Assembly (NCBI RefSeq): GCF_014696715.1
Contig: NZ_JACJQO010000013.1
Location: forward strand, 62,001 to 126,000
Direction of reading: 5' to 3'
From: Pseudanabaena sp. FACHB-2040
Lineage (GTDB): Bacteria; Cyanobacteriota; Cyanobacteriia; Phormidesmidales; Phormidesmidaceae
Length of the DNA stretch: 64,000 nt
The stretch's first letter is position 1. Each line of letters opens with the position of its first letter. Shown here piece after piece: positions 1 through 10,826 of this stretch. Position numbers and translations under genes: made by a program. The notes under the pieces are model-generated. The model made no database searches. It had not been told where the DNA came from and saw nothing but the letters and a program-made list of their open reading frames with translations.

Positions 1-1980
1 CCTCTCTACAGCGAAAGCGAAACGGGAGATCAAACTCTCTTTATGGAGGATTCTTCACATTCTGGGGCGCTGCTTGATGATTATGCTGGCGGAGAGGAGG
101 TCGATCTAGCAGCACCAAACCTGTCTGATGAACGGACTATCTTCTCCACTGACGCCGACATGACAGCGGCTACTTTTGACGCTGCCGAGGATGATAGTGA
201 TCGATACTTCAGCAACGGTATTTCCAGTGAACTAGAGTCGGGAGATTCGCAGCCCAACAGCAACATCGATTTCCTAGATGAATTCAACGAGTTTGACGAT
301 TTAGGCAGCCTCCCTGACTTTGAGCTATCTGACAGTTCTGCCGGGTTTACCAGTCCCTCAGTTGGTACCTCCGGATGGGGCGCTACCGACGATACGGGCA
401 ACGGAATTAGCGGCTCGGCCTTTAATCTAAGTGAAGTTGGCGATCAGTCTTCCATCGTAGAAGACGAAATCTTTGGCATGGCCGGTGCCGCAGATTCGCT
501 TCCTGTCTTCGCCCAAGGGGACGATAGTGGAGTTGAAGAAGTCGCAGTCGAGCAGGGCTGGCTGGCCTTCCTAGAAAATGCCCCCCTATCAAGTAAGGAG
601 TGGATGGTAGCCGCAGCGGCTGGGGTTATGTCAGCCTTAGCGGTGGGAGTCGTCAACTTTGTGGCCTCAGCAGCGCTGCCTACAGAGCGTGTGCCCAGAA
701 CACTACATGCCTCTATGGCAGTAGCAGCCGGGGTGACTGGATTTGGCGCTGCCCTAGGCGGCGGTTATCTAGCCCACCGCCGCATTAAGCAGTCAGCGGC
801 GGATCTGCAGAGCCAGTTTGATTCGGTCATTCACGGCAACCTGTCAGCCCGAGCCTCTGTTTACGCAGAAGATGAGTTTGGGCAACTCGCCTCTGGCTTC
901 AACAAGATGGCCCGAGTCATTCTCACGACCACCAGCGAAGCCCAGCGCAAAGCGCAGGAGCAGGAGCAAGCGAAGGAAGACCTGCAGCGGCAGGTGATTC
1001 GCCTGCTAGATGATGTGGAAGGCGCAGCGCGAGGTGATCTGACAGTGCAGGCTGAAGTAACCGCAGACGTGTTAGGTGCAGTTGCAGACTCCTTCAACCT
1101 GACTATTCAAAACCTGCGGGAGATTGTGCAGCAGGTGAGCGTTGCGGCCCGCCAGGTCAGTAAAGGCTCTGCCGAAAACGAAATGTTTGCCCGCAGCCTG
1201 TCTGCCGACGCGTTACGGCAGGCAGAAGAACTGGCTGTCACCCTAAACTCCGTGCAGGTGATGACTGACTCCATTCAGCGTGTGGCCGAGAGCGCCCGCG
1301 AGGCAGAAGAAGTGGCTCGTTCAGCATCTTCTACAGCCCTTCGCGGCGGCGAATCGGTAGAGCGAACGGTGGCTGGTATTCTCGAAATTCGAGAAACTGT
1401 TGCTGAAACCACTCGTAAAGTGAAGCGGCTTGCCGAGTCTTCTCAGGAGATCTCGAAGATCGTGGCCTTGATCTCTCAGATTGCGTCTCGAACCAACCTG
1501 CTGGCACTTAACGCCAGCATTGAAGCGGCCCGTGCTGGAGAGGCGGGACGGGGATTTGCAATCGTGGCTGATGAGGTCCGGCAGCTAGCTGACCGAGCCG
1601 CTAAGGCTTCTAAAGAAATCGAGCAGATTGTACTGCAGATTCAAAGTGAAACCAGCGGCGTGATGACGGCAATGGAGGAGGGCACTCAGCAGGTGATTGA
1701 GGGCACTCGCCTAGCCGAACAGGCGAAGCGATCGCTGGAGGACATTATTCAGGTGTCCAATCGAATTGACGTTCTGGTGCGCTCTATTACCGCCGATACG
1801 GTTGAGCAAACAGAAACCTCTCGAGCGGTAGCCCAGGTCATGCAGTCAGTCGAACTGACAGCGCAGGAAACCTCCCAGGAAGCGCAGCGAGTGTCGGGCT
1901 CTCTGCAGAACCTGGTTGGGGTTGCTCGCGACCTGCTAACTTCCGTGGAACGTTTTAAGGTGGAGCAAAAACACGAGTAG
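1..1980 (+). CDS. Methyl-accepting chemotaxis protein (PilJ/HmpD-like), 5' end outside window
   Basis: Chemoreceptor of the phototaxis/type IV pilus kind; it should control the CheA kinase encoded 80 nt downstream. The reading frame is open back to base 1, so the true start lies upstream; the first in-frame ATG is at 43. Counting from that ATG, residues 1-185 are acidic and Ser-rich with no recognisable sensor fold. Two membrane segments follow (about 187-210 and 219-243), then HAMP (about 246-300 and a second, 320-370), then the coiled-coil signalling domain to residue 640. Its hairpin tip is recognisable by '[20 protein letters not shown]'. The paired Pil/Hmp order receptor then CheA is typical of cyanobacteria. 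The acidic N-terminus resembles in composition the linker of the next gene. Confidence 0.9.
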   Translation, partial: PLYSESETGDQTLFMEDSSHSGALLDDYAGGEEVDLAAPNLSDERTIFSTDADMTAATFDAAEDDSDRYFSNGISSELESGDSQPNSNIDFLDEFNEFDDLGSLPDFELSDSSAGFTSPSVGTSGWGATDDTGNGISGSAFNLSEVGDQSSIVEDEIFGMAGAADSLPVFAQGDDSGVEEVAVEQGWLAFLENAPLSSKEWMVAAAAGVMSALAVGVVNFVASAALPTERVPRTLHASMAVAAGVTGFGAALGGGYLAHRRIKQSAADLQSQFDSVIHGNLSARASVYAEDEFGQLASGFNKMARVILTTTSEAQRKAQEQEQAKEDLQRQVIRLLDDVEGAARGDLTVQAEVTADVLGAVADSFNLTIQNLREIVQQVSVAARQVSKGSAENEMFARSLSADALRQAEELAVTLNSVQVMTDSIQRVAESAREAEEVARSASSTALRGGESVERTVAGILEIRETVAETTRKVKRLAESSQEISKIVALISQIASRTNLLALNASIEAARAGEAGRGFAIVADEVRQLADRAAKASKEIEQIVLQIQSETSGVMTAMEEGTQQVIEGTRLAEQAKRSLEDIIQVSNRIDVLVRSITADTVEQTETSRAVAQVMQSVELTAQETSQEAQRVSGSLQNLVGVARDLLTSVERFKVEQKHE

Positions 1981-2060
1981 AGACTGTCTAGAACCTGTAC
2001 CCGTACTCCATCCTATTTAGCCAGGATGCTGGAGGAAGCAACACAAGGGGATATACCGCT

Positions 2061-5000
2061 ATGCTGCCTGAAGATCAAAAGCGAATTTTAGGGTATTTCA
2101 TTGAGGAGGCGAAGGACCACCTCAATACGATCGAGCAGGGCCTGCTCAATCTCCAGACCACCATTGAAGACCCCGAAATGGTCAATGAAGTCTTTCGGGC
2201 AGCCCACTCAGTTAAGGGTGGAGCAGCAATGCTTGGCCTAGAGAGCATCCAGCAAACGTCTCACCGCCTGGAAGACTATTTCAAAATTCTGAAAGAATCT
2301 CCAGTTCAGGCAGACCGGGCTCTTGAGTCCATGCTTCTGCAGGTATTCGATGGACTGCAGGAGCAGCTCGAACAGCTGCAGGGGCCTTTCGGTTTGACCG
2401 ATGATAAAGCCCAAGAGATTATAGCGGCGATTGAGCCTGTCTTTGAGCAGGTACATCAGCATTTGGAGCGGTTGGTGCAGACTGCTAGCGTAGTCCCTGC
2501 TAGGCGTTCAGTCGAGCAGCCTGCAGTGCCCACGCCCATAGCGGCTCAACCGGCAACAGCGGTGGCTCATTCGGAAACCAGCGCTCTTCAGCTGGTTTTC
2601 AAGAGTGATGTGCCAGCCTACTTGAGAACCATGCTAGGGCTGTTTAAACGAGCTGATAATGGGGCGACTCGCCAAGAAATTCAGGATATTTGTCAGCAGC
2701 TCTCTAGAATTGGCGAGCAGTTTGAGCTACCCGCTTGGTGTGCTCTAGTTGATGCTGCTAGACGAGTTGTTGGTAATGAGCAACAGACCTTCCGGACCCT
2801 GGCACCGCTGATCATTAAGGAGATTAAGTCCGGGCAGGATCTGGTTCTCACGGGACAGGCTAGCCGCATTACGGTGTCTCTTGTCATGCAGGATCTGCTG
2901 CCGCTGGAGCCGCTCGATAGTGCATTTGAAGAAGAGTCTCTAGATGCACTGCTGGAAGAGGCCTTGAGTGACTCGCTTGAGGAAGCCGATCTGACAGATT
3001 TGTTTGCTACGGCTGAGGCTGAGCAAGAGGTTGACGCTCTGTCTCTGTCCAGCGCGGATAGCTGGCTGGACGCCGTTGGTCAGTCTGACAGTACTGATGA
3101 CTCGGACATGGATCTGGCTTCGGTTTTTGAAGATTTAGGGGCCAGCGAAGCCTCAAGCTTTGCAACAGATGAGCCATCTATGCCGGTCCTAGGCACCGGG
3201 CCTGAGGTGGGTGCAGCTGAACTAAATAGCTTGGCAGATTTGTTTGAAGGAGAAGTATCAGAGCTAGATGATGTCTGGGAAGAGGAAGAAATTGCCGAGA
3301 TAGATTCAGAAGATATCAATAATATGGCCTCGGATACCAGTTCTGAGGGTGAATTTGCTGATTTGCTGCTGACTGAGGAAGATGCTGATGCTTTGGGCTC
3401 AACTGAAGCAGATGATGAACTGGTCAGCCTTTTTGGCAGCACCCTACTGGACGAACAGGCCAATGGCCTGCCTGAGTTGGAGGTAGTGGAGTTTGCGATC
3501 GCATCTCCCCCCCCAAATGCAGTCTCACCAGAAGCAATTTTTGATAGTCGCGATGACAGCACTACAGAAGATTTGTGGGAAGACGCTACAGCAGACACCT
3601 CAAATTCTGATGAATCAGTTACGACAGGGGCAGACGATCTCGACATTTTCTTCGATGCATCAGAGCAGTCCCTAGCCGATCTCGCTCCATTGCCAGAGGC
3701 GGGCGAAGCTGCTTTCGACGATTTCTTTGCAGAAACAAGCTCTCCACAGACATCTTCAGAAGTCGATCTAGAGCCGCTGTCGGCCCTAAATATAGAAGCT
3801 ACTGAGGCCAGCAGTTCCACAGTAGAAAACCCTTTTTCTGATTTAGATGTATCTGCTGACCTTTGGGATGAAGGCAGCAGCGAGTTGCCTAGCACTTCAG
3901 CAGATTTAACGGCAACTCCCCAGGAAATGTCAGGTTCAGAAATGGATCTGGCGTTTGGTGATTTTGACGATTTAGATCCATCAGTTTTAGAAGACGACCT
4001 CACGACCAGCCTAGATTTTGACGAGTTGAGCCTGAGTTCAGAGCCGTTGTCTCCAGCTGACGAGTACGACATTAGCCTGTCAGACAGTCTAGATTTCGGT
4101 AGTTTTGAACTAGATCCTGCCGAAGAACCCCCCTCTACGGGTGATGACCTGTCAGACGCCCTGGGGCTACTTGAATTAGATGAAGACCCAGTCTTAACTG
4201 GCCCAACGGTCGAAATCTCGGACTTTGATTTAGGGGAAGCTGTCGACAATTTAGAATCGGACTCTGCTTCAACTTCATCAGAGTCGCTGGATTTTGGGTT
4301 TGACGATCTCGACCTAGAATCTTCGGAGGTAGAGGGCTCTCTATCTACCGAGGAGGTGCCCGAAACTAGCAGCGATATCAACTTGGGTGCCAGCGCCAAC
4401 ACAGATGAGCCTAATTTTGATCTAGAGGCAGCCCTTACTGATGGTGGGGCCGATAGTTTCGAATGGGAGATAGAGCCAGCTGACGTCGATCTGTTTGAGA
4501 ACCCAGACAACCTAAACCTAGACCTAAACCTCGATGCTGACTCATCTGCATTTGAGCTGGTTGAAGACGCAGAAACGGGACTACCGTCCTCAAACGTCTC
4601 TATGCCTGGAGATCTTAGTGATTTAGATCTGGATTTTGCCTCCAGTGATGATGCTGACGATTTTGCAGGTGCCTTCGGAGTTGAGCCAGCCGCAGCTGAG
4701 ACTGAGGATCGTTCAACCCTGGGTTTAGAAGTCGATGGCCTAGATTTTAGTGGCGGCCTGGACTTTGATTTAGACCTAGACGACGCTAACTCCACAACAG
4801 GCGGTGACTTAGGGGCTGAAACAGACTTCGGTAGCGATTTTGAGGATGCCTTTGAAGTTAAACCAGCCGCGGCTGAAGCTGCCGCTGAGGATCCAATCTT
4901 AGGGTCCAAAGCCGAGAACCTAGACTTTGGCGGTTTAGAATTCGACTTAAGCCCAGGTGAAGCTAACCCCACAACAGACAGTGATTTAGGGGCTGAAACA

Positions 5001-8000
5001 GACTTCGGCGGCGATTTCGAGAGTGCTTTTGGAGCTGAGTCAGCTATGACTGAAGCCGGCACGGAAGATCTTTCGACTCCGGCTCCGGGATTAGAAGCCG
5101 AGGAACTGGACTTTGGTGGTGACTTAGACTTCGATTTGGACCTAGACGACATTACTTCCGCAACAGACGGTGGCTTAGGGGCTGAGACAGACATTAGTGG
5201 CGATTTTGGCAGTGTTTTCGGAGTTGAACCAGCAGCAACTGAAGCTGGCACCGAGGACCGTTCAGCCCTGGAGCTAGAAGTTGATGGCCTGGACTTTGGT
5301 GGTGGCCTGGACCTGGATCTAGACCTAGACGACCCTACCTCCGCAACAGACGGTGGCCTAGGGGCTGAGACAGACTTCAGTGGCGCTTTCGAGAACGCTT
5401 TTGGAGCTGAGTCAGCTCCAACTGAATCCGACACGGAAGATCTCTCAACTCCGGCTCCAGGATTAGAAGCCGAGGAACTGAACTTTGGTGGTGACTTAGA
5501 CTTCGATTTAGACCTAGACGACGCTAACTCCGCAACAGATAGTGGCCTAGAAGCCCAGACAGACTTCAGCAGCAATTTTGGCAGTGTCTTTGGAGTTGAA
5601 CCAGCAGCAACTGAAGCTGAGACTGAGGATCGTTCAGCTCTGGATTTAGAAGTTGATGGTCTGGACTTTGGTGGCTTGGACTTCGATCTAGACCTAGATG
5701 AAGCCAACTCCGCAACAGGCGATGACCTAGGGGCTGAGACAGACTTCGGTAGCGCTTTTGAGAGCGCTTTTGGAGCTGAGTCAGCTACGGCTGAATCCGA
5801 CACGGAAGATCTCTCGACTCTAGGGTTAGAAACTGATGAACTGGGCTTTGGTAGCAGCTTCAACTTAGACCTAGACGACGCTACCTCCGCAATAGACACT
5901 GGCCTAGAGGCTGAAACAGACCTCAGCAGCGACTTTAGCAGTGTGTTTGAAGTTGAACCAGCTGCAGCCGAAGCTGGAGCAGAAGATCTTTCAACTCCGG
6001 GGTTAGAAGCTGATGAACTGGACTTTGATAGCAGCCTGGACTTTGATTTAGGTCTGGATGAAGCCGACCCCACAACAGAGGGTGATTTAGCTATTGAAAC
6101 AGAGTTCAGCCTAGAGCCGGGGCCAGATCTAGGAGATGACTCAGCGTTTAATTTCTCTGAAAGCGATCCATTAGAAGCAGCCTCATCTCTTGAGCTAGAT
6201 CTAGATCTAGAAAGTCAAGGTGATGAAGACTTCTTCCTAGGAGAAATTGCCGATGAGAGCCCTTTAGAATCAGCTGATGGGCTGTCTTGGGAAGACCTCT
6301 CAGCTGAGCCAGCTAACAATTCGGCTCCAGACAGTCTTGTGGTAACCCCTGCCAATAGCGATGGGCTGCCGGCTGACAGTTTATTAAGCGATATTGGTGA
6401 GGATTTGTGGGCCACAAGTGAATCTGTGCCCCAAGCTGACCCTGGTGTTGAGAATTTGGATCTGGTTGATTCTTTCTTCGACGCCCCAGAGGTTGACAGC
6501 GCTGCCACCACCCCAGATTTGACTGAGGACTTTTTGGCAACCGATACAGACCTAGAAAACTTGCTTCACCCGGAGACAGAAACAGAGGAGTCTCTTACTG
6601 AATCGTTTGTAGATGATGGGCAAGCCTTTAGCGAGGCCTTTGCTGAGGAACAACTTCTTGGTTTCCCTGAGATAGAGACCACTGGAGCCGAATATCTCGG
6701 AGCTGAAATCGATTTTCTAGATCAAGATGACCTGTCTGAATTGGAGAGCGAAGCCCCTTCTAGCGACGTTGAAGCTGGGCTCGATGCACCCAATTTTGCT
6801 GCAGACTTTCTCGCTTTGGAGACTGAGACCGATTCGGGCTTTGATGAGCTGGATCTGCTCTTGAACGATGATGAGCTTGCCCTCAACTCAGAGACAGACC
6901 AACCACCCTCGATTGCTATTGAGGAATCTGACAATTTCTCTAACGACTTTTCTGATCTAGATGCCCTGCTAGAGGAAGACAGCAGCAGTAGCAGTTCTAC
7001 AGGCGATTTTCTCGGCTCGACAGAGATGCTGGAATCGCCTCTGGATAACATTGATGATGAGTTTGAAGATCTCGAAAAACTGCTAGAGGAAGCCGACCAG
7101 CTAGGCGGATCTGCGCCTGCCATGGGGCTGCGCCGGTCCCAAGCCGCTGCCGCTCGTCGACTGCCTCGAAGGTCTGGTGTTTTGGCCGACCAGACCATGC
7201 GGGTTTCTGTGAAACACCTAGACAACCTTAGCAACCTGGTAGGGGAGCTGGTCGTCAACCGTAACTCTCTAGAGCAGGACCAGGAACGGCTGCGGCAGTT
7301 CTTGGATAACCTGTTGTTCCAAGTGCAGCAGCTCAATGACGTGGGGCAACGGATGCGGGATCTCTACGAGCGATCGCTCCTGGAGAGTTCCTTAATCTCG
7401 AGCCGACAAGCCTTTCAACCTACAAGAGTCAGCGACAGCAGCCACGCCACTGGGCTCACCTTCGATGCTTTGGAGATGGATCGGTTCACTGGGTTTCACA
7501 CGCTCTCTCAAGAGATGATTGAGCTGATTGTGCGGGTGCGGGAGTCCTCCTCAGATATTGCCTTCACCATCGAATCCACGGATCAGATCACGCGTCAGTT
7601 CCGCCAAGTTACGACCCAGCTTCAGGAAGGGCTAAACAAGGCCCGGATGGTGCCCTTTGCCCAGACAGCTGATCGGCTGCCCAGAGCAGTCCGAGACATC
7701 TCCCTGAAATGCGGCAAAGAGGCCAAGCTGGTAGTTGAGGGACGCGACACCCTGATCGACAAAATGATCCTGGAGCGGCTCTATGACCCTATGACCCACT
7801 TGGTCAACAACGCCATTACCCACGGCATCGAGACTCCTGAGGAAAGGCTAGCTGCCGGCAAGCCGAGGGAAGGCACGATTACAGTGCGGGCGTTCTACCA
7901 GGGCAACCAAACCGTCATTTATATCGCCGATGACGGGGCAGGCATCCATGCTGACATGGTCAAGGAAAAAGCTGTCAAGCGGGGTCTAGTGACTCCAGCA

Positions 8001-9119
8001 GAAGCTCGCGCTATGACCAAGCTGGATGTGTATGAACTCCTCTTTTTACCTGGCTTTAGCACTCGCGACCAGGCCGATGACTTTGCGGGTCGGGGAGTGG
8101 GTATGGATGTGGTGCGAACCACCCTTTCAGAAATCCGGGGGTCGGTGACCATTGACTCTGAGATGGGTAAAGGCACCAGCTTTACCGTCCGGCTACCGCT
8201 GACGCTCAGTATTTCAAAGGCGTTGAGCTGCGTTAACAACCAGGCCCGGATTGCCTTCCCCATGGATGGGGTCGAGGACATGTTCGATGCGCCCCGAGAG
8301 CGGGTTCAGGCAAACGACCAAGGTCAGTCGTGCATTCTCTGGCGCGATACTTTGCTGCCCTTCCGGCCTCTGTCGGACCTGCTGCAGTTCAACCGCACTA
8401 TTGGCCGAGGCCGAGTCTATGGTGGGCATCAGGAGGATGACATTATCTCCATCGTGGTTCTGCGGAGCGCTAATGCTTTTATTGCTCTGGAGGTCGATCA
8501 GGTCATCGGGGAGCAGGAAATTGTGATCAAGCAGTTGGAAGGGCCTGTTCCTAAGCCCACCGGCATTGCTGGCGCAACTGTCCTCGGAGATGGCCGGGTT
8601 ATGCCCATTGCTGACGTGCTGGAGCTAATTGATCTATCAATGGGTCGGGTACGCCGAGATCCTTCGGTTTCTCTATGGGCTCAGTCTGAGGATGACCTGC
8701 CGCCCGTCTCAGAGGCCCCAGCCAAGGCCGATCCTACAGTGCTGATCGTGGATGACTCGATTACGGTTCGCGAACTCCTGTCGATGAGCTTTAACAAGGT
8801 GGGTTACCGAGTTGAACAGGCGCGTGACGGTCAGGAAGCTTGGGAAAAACTGCGATCGGGCCTGCCCTGTGACCTCGTCTTCTGTGACATTGAAATGCCG
8901 CGTATGGACGGGCTAGAGCTGCTTTCTCGCATGCAGAAAGACAGTGCCCTCAGCCATATTCCAATCGCTATGCTGACCTCGCGAGGCGCAGATCGACACC
9001 GGCAAATGGCTGTTGACCTGGGAGCAAAAGGTTACTTCACGAAACCCTACCTAGAAGAAATGTTGCTGGATGCGGCCCAGCGCATGCTGAACGGAGAAGA
9101 CATGGTAGGACCTAAGTAG
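2061..9119 (+). CDS. Giant CheA-type hybrid histidine kinase (PilL/HmpE-like) with acidic repeat linker
   Basis: Chemotaxis-family kinase of 2,352 residues, working with the receptor just upstream to set pilus-based motility. An N-terminal HPt domain carries phospho-accepting His49 ('RAAHSVKGG'). A second helical, HPt-like stretch spans about 175-280. Residues about 285-1690 are almost only D, E, S, T, A, L, F and G. The catalytic half then follows: dimerisation helices (about 1714), ATPase N-box near 1905-1925 and G-boxes near 1955 and 2011, a CheW-like domain (about 2048-2190), and a C-terminal receiver with phospho-acceptor Asp2276 and conserved Lys ('FTKPY'). Ordinary PilL/HmpE kinases are far shorter; the excess is the linker. 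No CheY or CheW gene follows, so the rest of the cluster probably lies upstream of the window. Confidence 0.93.
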   Translation: MLPEDQKRILGYFIEEAKDHLNTIEQGLLNLQTTIEDPEMVNEVFRAAHSVKGGAAMLGLESIQQTSHRLEDYFKILKESPVQADRALESMLLQVFDGLQEQLEQLQGPFGLTDDKAQEIIAAIEPVFEQVHQHLERLVQTASVVPARRSVEQPAVPTPIAAQPATAVAHSETSALQLVFKSDVPAYLRTMLGLFKRADNGATRQEIQDICQQLSRIGEQFELPAWCALVDAARRVVGNEQQTFRTLAPLIIKEIKSGQDLVLTGQASRITVSLVMQDLLPLEPLDSAFEEESLDALLEEALSDSLEEADLTDLFATAEAEQEVDALSLSSADSWLDAVGQSDSTDDSDMDLASVFEDLGASEASSFATDEPSMPVLGTGPEVGAAELNSLADLFEGEVSELDDVWEEEEIAEIDSEDINNMASDTSSEGEFADLLLTEEDADALGSTEADDELVSLFGSTLLDEQANGLPELEVVEFAIASPPPNAVSPEAIFDSRDDSTTEDLWEDATADTSNSDESVTTGADDLDIFFDASEQSLADLAPLPEAGEAAFDDFFAETSSPQTSSEVDLEPLSALNIEATEASSSTVENPFSDLDVSADLWDEGSSELPSTSADLTATPQEMSGSEMDLAFGDFDDLDPSVLEDDLTTSLDFDELSLSSEPLSPADEYDISLSDSLDFGSFELDPAEEPPSTGDDLSDALGLLELDEDPVLTGPTVEISDFDLGEAVDNLESDSASTSSESLDFGFDDLDLESSEVEGSLSTEEVPETSSDINLGASANTDEPNFDLEAALTDGGADSFEWEIEPADVDLFENPDNLNLDLNLDADSSAFELVEDAETGLPSSNVSMPGDLSDLDLDFASSDDADDFAGAFGVEPAAAETEDRSTLGLEVDGLDFSGGLDFDLDLDDANSTTGGDLGAETDFGSDFEDAFEVKPAAAEAAAEDPILGSKAENLDFGGLEFDLSPGEANPTTDSDLGAETDFGGDFESAFGAESAMTEAGTEDLSTPAPGLEAEELDFGGDLDFDLDLDDITSATDGGLGAETDISGDFGSVFGVEPAATEAGTEDRSALELEVDGLDFGGGLDLDLDLDDPTSATDGGLGAETDFSGAFENAFGAESAPTESDTEDLSTPAPGLEAEELNFGGDLDFDLDLDDANSATDSGLEAQTDFSSNFGSVFGVEPAATEAETEDRSALDLEVDGLDFGGLDFDLDLDEANSATGDDLGAETDFGSAFESAFGAESATAESDTEDLSTLGLETDELGFGSSFNLDLDDATSAIDTGLEAETDLSSDFSSVFEVEPAAAEAGAEDLSTPGLEADELDFDSSLDFDLGLDEADPTTEGDLAIETEFSLEPGPDLGDDSAFNFSESDPLEAASSLELDLDLESQGDEDFFLGEIADESPLESADGLSWEDLSAEPANNSAPDSLVVTPANSDGLPADSLLSDIGEDLWATSESVPQADPGVENLDLVDSFFDAPEVDSAATTPDLTEDFLATDTDLENLLHPETETEESLTESFVDDGQAFSEAFAEEQLLGFPEIETTGAEYLGAEIDFLDQDDLSELESEAPSSDVEAGLDAPNFAADFLALETETDSGFDELDLLLNDDELALNSETDQPPSIAIEESDNFSNDFSDLDALLEEDSSSSSSTGDFLGSTEMLESPLDNIDDEFEDLEKLLEEADQLGGSAPAMGLRRSQAAAARRLPRRSGVLADQTMRVSVKHLDNLSNLVGELVVNRNSLEQDQERLRQFLDNLLFQVQQLNDVGQRMRDLYERSLLESSLISSRQAFQPTRVSDSSHATGLTFDALEMDRFTGFHTLSQEMIELIVRVRESSSDIAFTIESTDQITRQFRQVTTQLQEGLNKARMVPFAQTADRLPRAVRDISLKCGKEAKLVVEGRDTLIDKMILERLYDPMTHLVNNAITHGIETPEERLAAGKPREGTITVRAFYQGNQTVIYIADDGAGIHADMVKEKAVKRGLVTPAEARAMTKLDVYELLFLPGFSTRDQADDFAGRGVGMDVVRTTLSEIRGSVTIDSEMGKGTSFTVRLPLTLSISKALSCVNNQARIAFPMDGVEDMFDAPRERVQANDQGQSCILWRDTLLPFRPLSDLLQFNRTIGRGRVYGGHQEDDIISIVVLRSANAFIALEVDQVIGEQEIVIKQLEGPVPKPTGIAGATVLGDGRVMPIADVLELIDLSMGRVRRDPSVSLWAQSEDDLPPVSEAPAKADPTVLIVDDSITVRELLSMSFNKVGYRVEQARDGQEAWEKLRSGLPCDLVFCDIEMPRMDGLELLSRMQKDSALSHIPIAMLTSRGADRHRQMAVDLGAKGYFTKPYLEEMLLDAAQRMLNGEDMVGPK
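4650..6080 (+). repeat. Tandem repeat of about 60 codons inside the CheA linker
   Basis: Eight units can be phased on the motif (V/A)-E-(P/S)-A. Its Val/Ala codon recurs at about 4680, 4857, 5034, 5223, 5406, 5595, 5775 and 5952. The spacings are 177, 177, 189, 183, 189, 180 and 177 nt, that is 59-63 codons and always in frame. From the third unit on, the form with 'AESA' alternates with the form with 'VEPAA', so a dimer of about 370 nt seems to be the amplified unit. Each unit also holds a 'DLDLDDA'-like acidic strip and 'GLGAETDF'. The array is strongly acidic with periodic Phe/Leu and is probably unstructured. Confidence 0.85.
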
Positions 9120-9299
9120 CTAACGCTGACCTGCTCAGCTATAAGTTCTAGGGCCAGATTAGGCTTGTAGAACCTTAATCGATCTAATTCGTGGAGATGG
9201 ACCGGGAGTACTACTTGGGTGCTCGCGGCCCACCCACACAGCTTTGCTGGGATTTCTTAAACACGGTAGGATCACGGGTATCTGTAAGGGAATCGACCT

Positions 9300-10769
9300 A
9301 TGGTAGCTGCGCTCCAAACCCGCCACTGGGAGCCTGTGGTTCGCGACTTTGTCAGGGCTTTGGGAAAAGATCGGGTGATTCGTCGCAAGGAGGAGCTGCT
9401 GGTCTATGAGTGCGATGGTCTGACGAGCTATCGGCAGCGGCCTGCGGTGGTGGTGCTGCCCCGGTCACCGGAAGAGGTAGCAGAGGCCATCAGTATTTGT
9501 CACCGCTACCGGGTGCCGTTTGTGCCTAGGGGAGCTGGTACAGGGCTTTCAGGGGGTGCTCTGCCGCTTGAAGATGCGGTGCTGATTGTGGCGGCAAACT
9601 TGCGGCAGATTCTGGAGATTGATCTGGAGAACCAGCAAGTAGTTGTGCAGCCTGGGGTAATCAATAATTGGGTCACTCAAGCTGTTAGTGGAGCAGGGTT
9701 TTACTACGCGCCTGACCCTTCCAGCCAGTCGGTTTGCTCGGTGGGCGGCAATATTGCGGAAAATTCTGGTGGGGTGCACTGCCTGAAGTACGGAGTGACG
9801 ACGAATCATGTTCTGGGCTTAAAGCTGGTTTTGCCGACCGGAGAGGCAGTCGAGGTGGGCGGTAAAGTGCCGGAAATGCCGGGCTATGATTTGACCGGTG
9901 TATTTGTAGGCTCGGAGGGAACGCTGGGAATCGCAACAGAAATTACCCTGCGTATTCTCAAATCGCCGGAGTCTGTTCGGGTACTGCTGGCAGACTTTAC
10001 CAGCGTGGAGGCGGCAGCAGCAACGGTTTCAGACATCATCAGTGCAGGCATTATTCCGGCCGGGCTGGAGATGATGGACAACTTTAGCATTAACGCCGTA
10101 GAGGATGTGGTGGCGACCCGCTGTTATCCCCGCGATGCCACGGCGATTTTGCTAATTGAAATTGATGGTCTAGAGGCGGAGGTAGCGGCAAATTGCGATC
10201 GCATCACCACCCTTTGCTACCAAAACGGAGCCCGCAACGTCACCAGCGCCACTGATCCCGAAGAGCGGCTGCGTCTATGGAAAGGCCGCAAAGCTGCTTT
10301 TGCAGCCATGGGCAAGCTCAGCCCCGACTACTACGTTCAAGACGGCGTAATTCCCCGTACTCAGCTGCCCTATGTGCTCCAGGAGATTGAGGCGCTGGGG
10401 GAAAAACATGGCTACCGGGTTGCTAACGTCTTTCATGCAGGAGACGGCAATCTGCACCCGCTGATTCTGTACGACAACAGCCAGCCAGGACAGCTAGAAG
10501 CAGTTGAAGCGCTGGGCGGCGACATTCTCAAACTCTGTGTCAAGGTTGGCGGCAGCATCTCTGGGGAGCACGGGGTCGGAGCAGACAAGCGGTGCTACAT
10601 GCCAGAGATGTTTTCTGAAGTGGACCTAGAAACCATGCAGTGGGTGCGGCAGACGTTTAACCCATTAGGATTGGCCAATCCTACCAAGATCTTTCCCACG
10701 CCCCGGACCTGCGGCGAAGCCGCCAGAGCCTCGCTCGATCCCCAGTTTGCTGGAGTCGAGCGGTTTTAG
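9300..10769 (+). CDS. glcD: FAD-linked glycolate dehydrogenase subunit GlcD
   Basis: Oxidises glycolate to glyoxylate in photorespiration, passing electrons to the respiratory chain rather than to oxygen. The 489-residue protein has an N-terminal FAD-binding (PCMH) domain with 'PRGAGTGLSGGALPL' and 'GSEGTLGIATEITLRI', and a C-terminal FAD-oxidase domain with the His motifs 'FHAGDGNLHPLI' and 'GSISGEHGVGADK'. Length matches GlcD of other bacteria (about 490-500). The chosen ATG follows a weak purine-rich site (about 9281-9287). The iron-sulfur partner GlcF is not in this window. The next gene, an ABC permease, starts 57 nt downstream but shows no obvious functional link. A short-chain D-lactate dehydrogenase role is the main alternative. 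Confidence 0.9.
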   Translation: MVAALQTRHWEPVVRDFVRALGKDRVIRRKEELLVYECDGLTSYRQRPAVVVLPRSPEEVAEAISICHRYRVPFVPRGAGTGLSGGALPLEDAVLIVAANLRQILEIDLENQQVVVQPGVINNWVTQAVSGAGFYYAPDPSSQSVCSVGGNIAENSGGVHCLKYGVTTNHVLGLKLVLPTGEAVEVGGKVPEMPGYDLTGVFVGSEGTLGIATEITLRILKSPESVRVLLADFTSVEAAAATVSDIISAGIIPAGLEMMDNFSINAVEDVVATRCYPRDATAILLIEIDGLEAEVAANCDRITTLCYQNGARNVTSATDPEERLRLWKGRKAAFAAMGKLSPDYYVQDGVIPRTQLPYVLQEIEALGEKHGYRVANVFHAGDGNLHPLILYDNSQPGQLEAVEALGGDILKLCVKVGGSISGEHGVGADKRCYMPEMFSEVDLETMQWVRQTFNPLGLANPTKIFPTPRTCGEAARASLDPQFAGVERF

Positions 10770-10826
10770 CGTGCAGCCCAGCAACTCTCATTCTTAAGTC
10801 TCAGCCTACGCCCAACTAGTTTCGCC

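Noticed and set aside
3493-3675. 60-codon frame inside the CheA linker
   Set aside because: It is in a different frame from the real gene and carries no recognisable domain.
3080-6073. 997-codon minus-strand open frame opposite the CheA gene
   Set aside because: It consists only of Ser, Lys, Pro and Arg runs, the mirror of the Asp/Glu/Ser-rich repeats of the plus-strand gene. There is no ribosome site or family, so it is a composition effect.
9191-9409. 72-codon plus-strand frame across the glcD start
   Set aside because: It overlaps the well-supported GlcD N-terminus in another frame and has no family similarity.
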